Below, in pieces: positions 60,295-64,000 of a stretch of DNA of 64,000 bases. The notes beneath the pieces are model-generated. The model had not been told where the DNA came from and did no database searches. It was given only the letters and a program-made list of their open reading frames with translations. Every line of letters starts with the position of its first letter. Within the stretch, counting starts at the first letter, position 1. The translations under genes were made by a program, and so were the position numbers. Source of the stretch: CAVPDG01 sp963702535 (GTDB taxonomy: Bacteria; Chloroflexota; Anaerolineae; Anaerolineales; UBA4823); NCBI GenBank assembly GCA_963702535.1, contig CAVPDG010000012.1, positions 73,184 through 137,183 of the forward strand, written 5' to 3'.

Positions 60295-61418
60295 TCCCAA
60301 ACACCCTGTTTTTGTACTGCGGTTTGTTCCCAATCACGGAGCATGGATCGTGATTGGGATGGCTATCATCAGAAAGATCTCGATAGGAGCCCCATCTGGA
60401 TTCTGCCAGCTCCCTTACCTGTGGATTTACGATAGTAGGGACCCAGATATTCGTCAAGAGATCTCGGGCAATCATGGCGCTGCGTTTGTAGAGCTCGTCA
60501 ACCGCCTCCCTGGAATAGCTGGCGATATGTGGGCTGGTAATGACATTATCATATGCGAGCAACGGATGGTCTGCTCGGAGCGGCTCATCCCAGAAAACAT
60601 CTAGACCCACAGCTCACCTTGCCGCAAGAGACCGCTTCGACTAACGCCGCTTCTTCGATCACATCCCCCCGGCTGGTATTGATGATGATAGCCCCGGTTT
60701 TAACCTGAGACAAAGTCTGGCGGTTTATTAAGCCGTAGGTTCCATTATTCAATGGGATATGCAACGAGATGATGCGGATTCGGACAAACGGTCCTCCAGA
60801 TGGACCGATTGGATGCCATATACATCGAAATCTTCAGGTGCAAGGAATGGGTCGCAAGCGATCACATTCAGCCCAAGACAGGCGGCTTTTTGGCTGAGCA
60901 AGCGTCCAATCCGCCCAAAACCAACGACACCAAGAGTTTTTCCGAATAGACGCGTGTTGGTGGTCGCAACCCGGCGGTCCCAATGACCCGACGTATAGAC
61001 GAGCCCACACTTAAGGTTACGCACGCAGGCAAGATCAGTGCCAATGCGTGTTCGGCGACTTCATGATCGCACCAGCCGACCACATTGCTCACCGGGATGC
61101 CTTTCTGGTTGCTGCATGGAGATCGATCGTGTCGTATTGCCACCCGGAACGGATGATCCCACGGCAACGGTCGAGTTTGCCGATCGCTGATCCAGTCAAC
61201 AGGGATCGGAGGGATTGGATCAAAATCAGATCGGCAGCCGCAGGCGACATCGATCACCTCATTTTGCGCCGGCGCAGTTGGCTGGTCTGTCATTTTTTGC
61301 ACCGATTGTGGATAGGATGGTATCCATGGACTGCTTCGTTGATTCGGTTGATATCGAATAGATCATCGTCATAATCAATCAAGTGAACCTTAAACAAATG
61401 ACCGGCAGTTTCAGACAC
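60287..61418 (-). CDS. D-2-hydroxyacid dehydrogenase (several frame breaks)
   Basis: Start GTG 61418 (SETAGHLFKVHLIDYDDDLFDINRI) with GGGAG upstream. NAD-binding block TLGVVGFGRIGRLLSQKAACLGLNVIACDPF (G-x-G-x-x-G at about 60,925); VVGWCDHEVAEHALALIL before it, and the C-terminal LDVFWDEPLRADHPLLAYDNVITSPHIASYSREAVDE with the catalytic His in SPHIA. Related to phosphoglycerate/glyoxylate dehydrogenases. With the aldolase it may reduce or oxidise a 2-keto or 2-hydroxy acid from a sugar acid. First gene of the minus-strand operon; frame breaks near 61,300, 61,020 and 60,770-60,610. Confidence 0.72.
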
Positions 61419-61440
61419 GGATAGCTCCCGGGTAATTTCC

Positions 61441-61469
61441 TTGACAGCTTAGATACCATCCTATATAAT
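61441..61469 (+). promoter_or_regulatory. Consensus sigma-70 promoter of the sialidase-like gene
   Basis: TTGACA (61441-61446), 17-base spacer, TATAAT (61464-61469): both boxes are perfect. The predicted start, near 61,476, falls on the first base of the operator-like palindrome. Confidence 0.8.
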
Positions 61470-61475
61470 CTATCT

Positions 61476-61519
61476 TGGTATACCATATACAGTATACCAT
61501 ATACAGTATACCGTATATG
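61476..61519. promoter_or_regulatory. Candidate GntR operator array: three 14-bp repeats
   Basis: The palindrome TGGTATACCA (61476-61485) begins a series of 14-bp units: GTATACCATATACA at 61478-61491 and again at 61492-61505, then GTATACCGTATATG at 61506-61519. TGGTATACCA-type sites are known for FCD-type GntR regulators. It covers the plus-strand start point and lies upstream of the minus-strand operon, so it could repress both directions. Confidence 0.65.
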
Positions 61520-61550
61520 CCCACTCCTTAAATAACAAGAAGATCACCCA

Positions 61551-62916
61551 ATGCCAAATTCCAATCCAAAATACAGTACTCTTGCAGATGAATTCTATGC
61601 CCAGGTTAAAGCCAGTGGTCCGGGTGGTGAAGAAACGAACGTCCAGCCATACATTACATTCACAAGCAAGGGCACTTGGATCGTGTGCTCCAAACAAACC
61701 AGCGAGAGAGGTCGAGCCGGGTTTCCACGCAGACCAGCGAGCTGTTTGCAGCCGCAGCACTGATCATGGAATTTCCTGGAGCTCCAGAGATTGTAGTCGA
61801 GCCTGCCGATGCCCAGGAGGTTACCATTGCCGCCCCAACCGGATTATGGAAGCGTAGAGAGGAGCACTCAACAGCTCTGAAAAACATGAAGGTGGCAGCC
61901 CGACCGTGGAGGCAGGATTGTGCAGAGAGCGGGTGCCAGCCTGGCCCACCATATTTACCAGTGCCTTATACAATCAGTTATATATATTCTACTGGTACAA
62001 CACGAATGGAAATATTTACCGGGATGCAGGTCATTTGTATTTTAAGTACTCTGACGATGATGGGATTACCTGGTCTGACCGGTTTCAATTCCCATCCCCA
62101 GACAGACATCGATGAGGTAGGGCTAGACATGCACGGCTGGAATTATGGCGCACCGGTTATTTTGTCGAATGGCAAAGTGATGGTGAGCTTCACCAAGATA
62201 CAGCCCACAACTGTGCCTGGGCTTCTCTGAAAACTGGCGGACAGAGGTCTTCTTCTCCTGGTGGCTGAGAACCTTCTCGACAAATCGGATCCTGCACGGC
62301 TAAAATTTACGACCTATCCAGCAGGGCAGCACGGAGTGATCGTCCCGAATAACCGGACAGGTAAACCATTTGCCCAGGAGGCTAGGCGTGGTTGCCCTTG
62401 CCTCCGGCAGGTTGTTGAGCCGTTATGCGCACCGATACAGGCTATCTCTACCATGCCCTGAGCGATGACGGTGGGGCTCACTGGAGCCAGCCAGAGATAT
62501 TCCGCAGCGCACCTCACGGGACACCGCTCTCTGCCAGCCCATTGCACCTGCCCCTTTGATCAAGCTACGAGATGGTCGCTTTATTGCATCCTGTTTCACA
62601 ACAACGATGGCACCGCGCGATGGGCGGCTTGAGCCCCTACTCCAGCCTGAAGAACCGTACGCCGTTATGGCTTTCCGTAGCCCACGCGAAGCGCAAGGAG
62701 TTCGGGAGAACGGGGGCTTGATCTTTTCTGCGCCGCGCATCGTCATCGAGAACGGCGTCCAGCCCAAAGGTAAAACAAAACGAACGGATATCTCCTACCA
62801 AAGTTTCTTTCAATGGCTGGATCTGGTATTTTATTCTTTATAACCATCGTAAGCTGGATATCAATATCCACGAAGTTGATCCTGGTATGCTCGAAGACTG
62901 GGAGCTTCCTATTTAA
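61551..62916 (+). CDS. BNR-repeat sialidase-like protein (many frame breaks)
   Basis: Start ATG 61551 (MPNSNPKYSTLADEFYAQVK). In other frames follow LYIFYWYNTNGNIYRDAGHLYF with KYSDDDGITWSDRFQFPSP (Asp box), VGLDMHGWNYGAPVILSNGKVMVSFTK, GYLYHALSDDGGAHWSQPEIF (second Asp box), IKLRDGRFIASCFTT, and the end WIWYFILYNHRKLDINIHEV to WELPI, stop TAA 62914-62916. The order is that of exo-alpha-sialidase/BNR propellers of about 450 residues. No signal peptide is seen, so the protein seems cytoplasmic. It is served by a consensus promoter and the GntR-type operator. Specificity unknown. Confidence 0.6.
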
Positions 62917-63044
62917 GTACACAAGACCTGCCTAAAATGATAAGGTAAAGGCTTGGACTGGCAATCCGCGATTAATGCTTTGCGTCTCATGTTGTGATTT
63001 AAAGCGATTATTTAAACGGTTCCGACGAATATTCCGGGTTGTAC

Positions 63045-63078
63045 TATAATGTCGTTAGCGTTCACGTGAACGCTAACG
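63045..63078 (+). promoter_or_regulatory. lacI-type promoter and 26-bp operator palindrome
   Basis: TATAAT at 63045-63050 is followed by a perfect 26-bp palindrome (63053-63078; arms CGTTAGCGTTCAC and GTGAACGCTAACG) with a CG centre, as in LacI-family operators. It overlays the expected start point. No good -35 is seen. Probably autoregulation of the gene at 63,156. Confidence 0.75.
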
Positions 63079-63155
63079 TACTATCGGTAGGGGATTTGCT
63101 ACCCCTTTGGGATGCAGGCCATAAGCTATGCTCGATGGACATGGTGGAGGCGGAG

Positions 63156-64000
63156 ATGAAATCCAAGGTAACCCTTGCTGACGTAGCCACGAAGCTGGCG
63201 TTTCCGCTCAGACAGTTTCCCGCGCCATCAATGATGAAGGAAGTAGCGAAAGGGCAAGCACCAACACGTGCTCGAGGTGGCGCAGCGTTTAGGTTTTCAG
63301 GCCTAATCGCATTGCTCGTAGTCTTGTCACGGATCAGACAATGATCCTGGGCCTGATCGTCCCCGACATTACAAATCCATTTTTTTCGGAAATTGCCCTG
63401 GGAGCTGTAGAGCATGCATTGACCCAGGGATATAACCTGATCGTGCTCAATACCATGGAGAACCCTGAGCGCGAGGAAGCCCTATTTGGTGTGATGGAGG
63501 AAACTCGTGTAGATGGTGTGATCGTTTGTAGTCCCCGTCTTTCCGAAGAACGTTTGGTGCCCTTATTATCGAAACAAAAAGCAGCTATTTTGGTAAATCG
63601 CTCGGTTACCCACCCGGAAGTCGGGTCGAGAGATATTGATGATTTCGAAGGCGCACTTAATGCTTTGCGCCACCTGTTTTCCCGTAACCGGCGCAAAATC
63701 GGTTTTGGTTGCTGGCCCCCCCCAATCCTTCGCTGGTGGGAATCGCGCAAGAGGCTACCGCCAGGCATTTCTTGAGGCGGGTTTGGAGTATCCGGAAGGG
63801 AAGCAGATCCATTGCGGTCCAACGATCGAAGGATGGCAGAACAGCTTCAAAAATCTTGCTTCAAAACCATCCGGACATTGATGGATTGCTTTGTTACAAC
63901 GACTTAATTGCTATTGGGGTGTTACAAGCGTGCTCGGAGCTCAGCATCGACGTTCCCGACCGGGTGGCTCTCATCGGCTTTGATGACATCCTGCTCGGGC
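63156..64000 (+). CDS. LacI-family transcription regulator, 3' end beyond window (several frame breaks)
   Basis: MKSKVTLADVATKLA starts the DNA-binding helix-turn-helix; changed frames give QTVSRAINDEG and RVLEVAQRLGF, the expected hinge-helix side. MILGLIVPDITNPFFSEIALGAVEHALTQGYNLIVLNT is the usual start of the periplasmic-binding-like sensor domain; later come VDGVIVCSPRL, FAGGNRARGYRQAFLEAGLEY and VALIGFDDILL at the window edge. Frame breaks near 63,200, 63,300, 63,690 and 63,840. GGAGG lies just before ATG 63156. Ligand probably a sugar of the island's pathway. Confidence 0.8.

Noticed and set aside
61478..61519. CRISPR-like array
   Set aside because: Units are 14 bp, directly joined without spacers, and lie in a promoter; an operator array is the better reading.
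56353..62916. Calling the island genes pseudogenes
   Set aside because: All family blocks are retained in order through changing frames, as expected for sequence errors and not for decay.

Overview
The window looks like chromosomal DNA of an uncultured Chloroflexota bacterium, most likely class Anaerolineae. The basis is gene content rather than a marker gene: a serine hydroxymethyltransferase fused to GcvT, nSTAND/WD40 and SARP-like giant regulators, lipoproteins with Thr/Pro-rich linkers, a DUF362/polyferredoxin pair, a NusG-like protein heading a glycan operon, and tandem palindromic repeats. There is no rRNA or complete tRNA to confirm the phylum. A striking technical feature is the number of single-base frame breaks, many at homopolymers. 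The protein sequence continues convincingly on both sides of the breaks, so I annotate whole genes across them and treat them as probable sequence errors, not pseudogenes.

Layout. 1-2.6 kb: end of a PQQ-type beta-propeller protein (+). 2.6-9.5 kb: a minus-strand operon headed by a NusG paralogue (promoter near 9.75 kb), then a hexapeptide acetyltransferase, a membrane glycosyltransferase, a B12-binding radical SAM enzyme and an anchored BNR-repeat surface protein. 9.9-13.8 kb: threonine synthase, a Tat/lipoprotein DUF362 protein and a membrane polyferredoxin. 14-17.7 kb: a methyl-tetrahydrofolate methyltransferase, a membrane alkaline-phosphatase-fold protein and a YwiC-like membrane protein. 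17.8-21.8 kb: a small DUF4870-like protein, then a tandem glycine riboswitch controlling gcvH-gcvPA-gcvPB. The missing T-protein is found at 36.8-40 kb fused to serine hydroxymethyltransferase, so the window encodes a near-complete glycine/serine one-carbon module, with serC at 49-50 kb.

22.1-28.7 kb holds the most unusual locus. One minus-strand gene of about 1,600 codons reads HTH (XRE), nSTAND NTPase, coiled coil, membrane segment, 14 WD40 repeats, then a BMP/PnrA-type nucleoside-binding-protein domain. It is divergent from a lipoprotein with an A-B-B'-A' architecture containing two cupredoxin-like modules. The shared intergenic region carries four TGGTAG-type half sites. 28.8-36.8 kb: NUDIX hydrolase, MscS channel, TGS-containing nucleoside kinase, secreted M14 carboxypeptidase, FKBP and an aminotransferase. 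40-56 kb: MGDG-synthase-like glycosyltransferase, a SARP/AAA/TPR regulator, small secreted proteins, a wax ester synthase/DGAT, asparaginase, serC, a ParB/SbnI-like protein, and a DHH phosphoesterase-GHMP kinase pair.

At 56,064-56,105 there is only the 3' half of a tRNA-Val(TAC), cut at the anticodon loop, the classic scar of a tRNA-targeting integrase. Everything to its right, to the window edge, is probably an integrated island. It carries a GntR regulator, two UroD-family proteins, an HpcH/HpaI aldolase and a 2-hydroxyacid dehydrogenase on the minus strand, and a BNR sialidase-like protein and a LacI regulator on the plus strand. The divergent promoter region has a perfect sigma-70 promoter whose start point sits on three 14-bp repeats containing TGGTATACCA (a GntR-type operator), and the lacI gene has a perfect 26-bp palindrome at its start point. 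No transposase, integrase or CRISPR array is visible inside the window.
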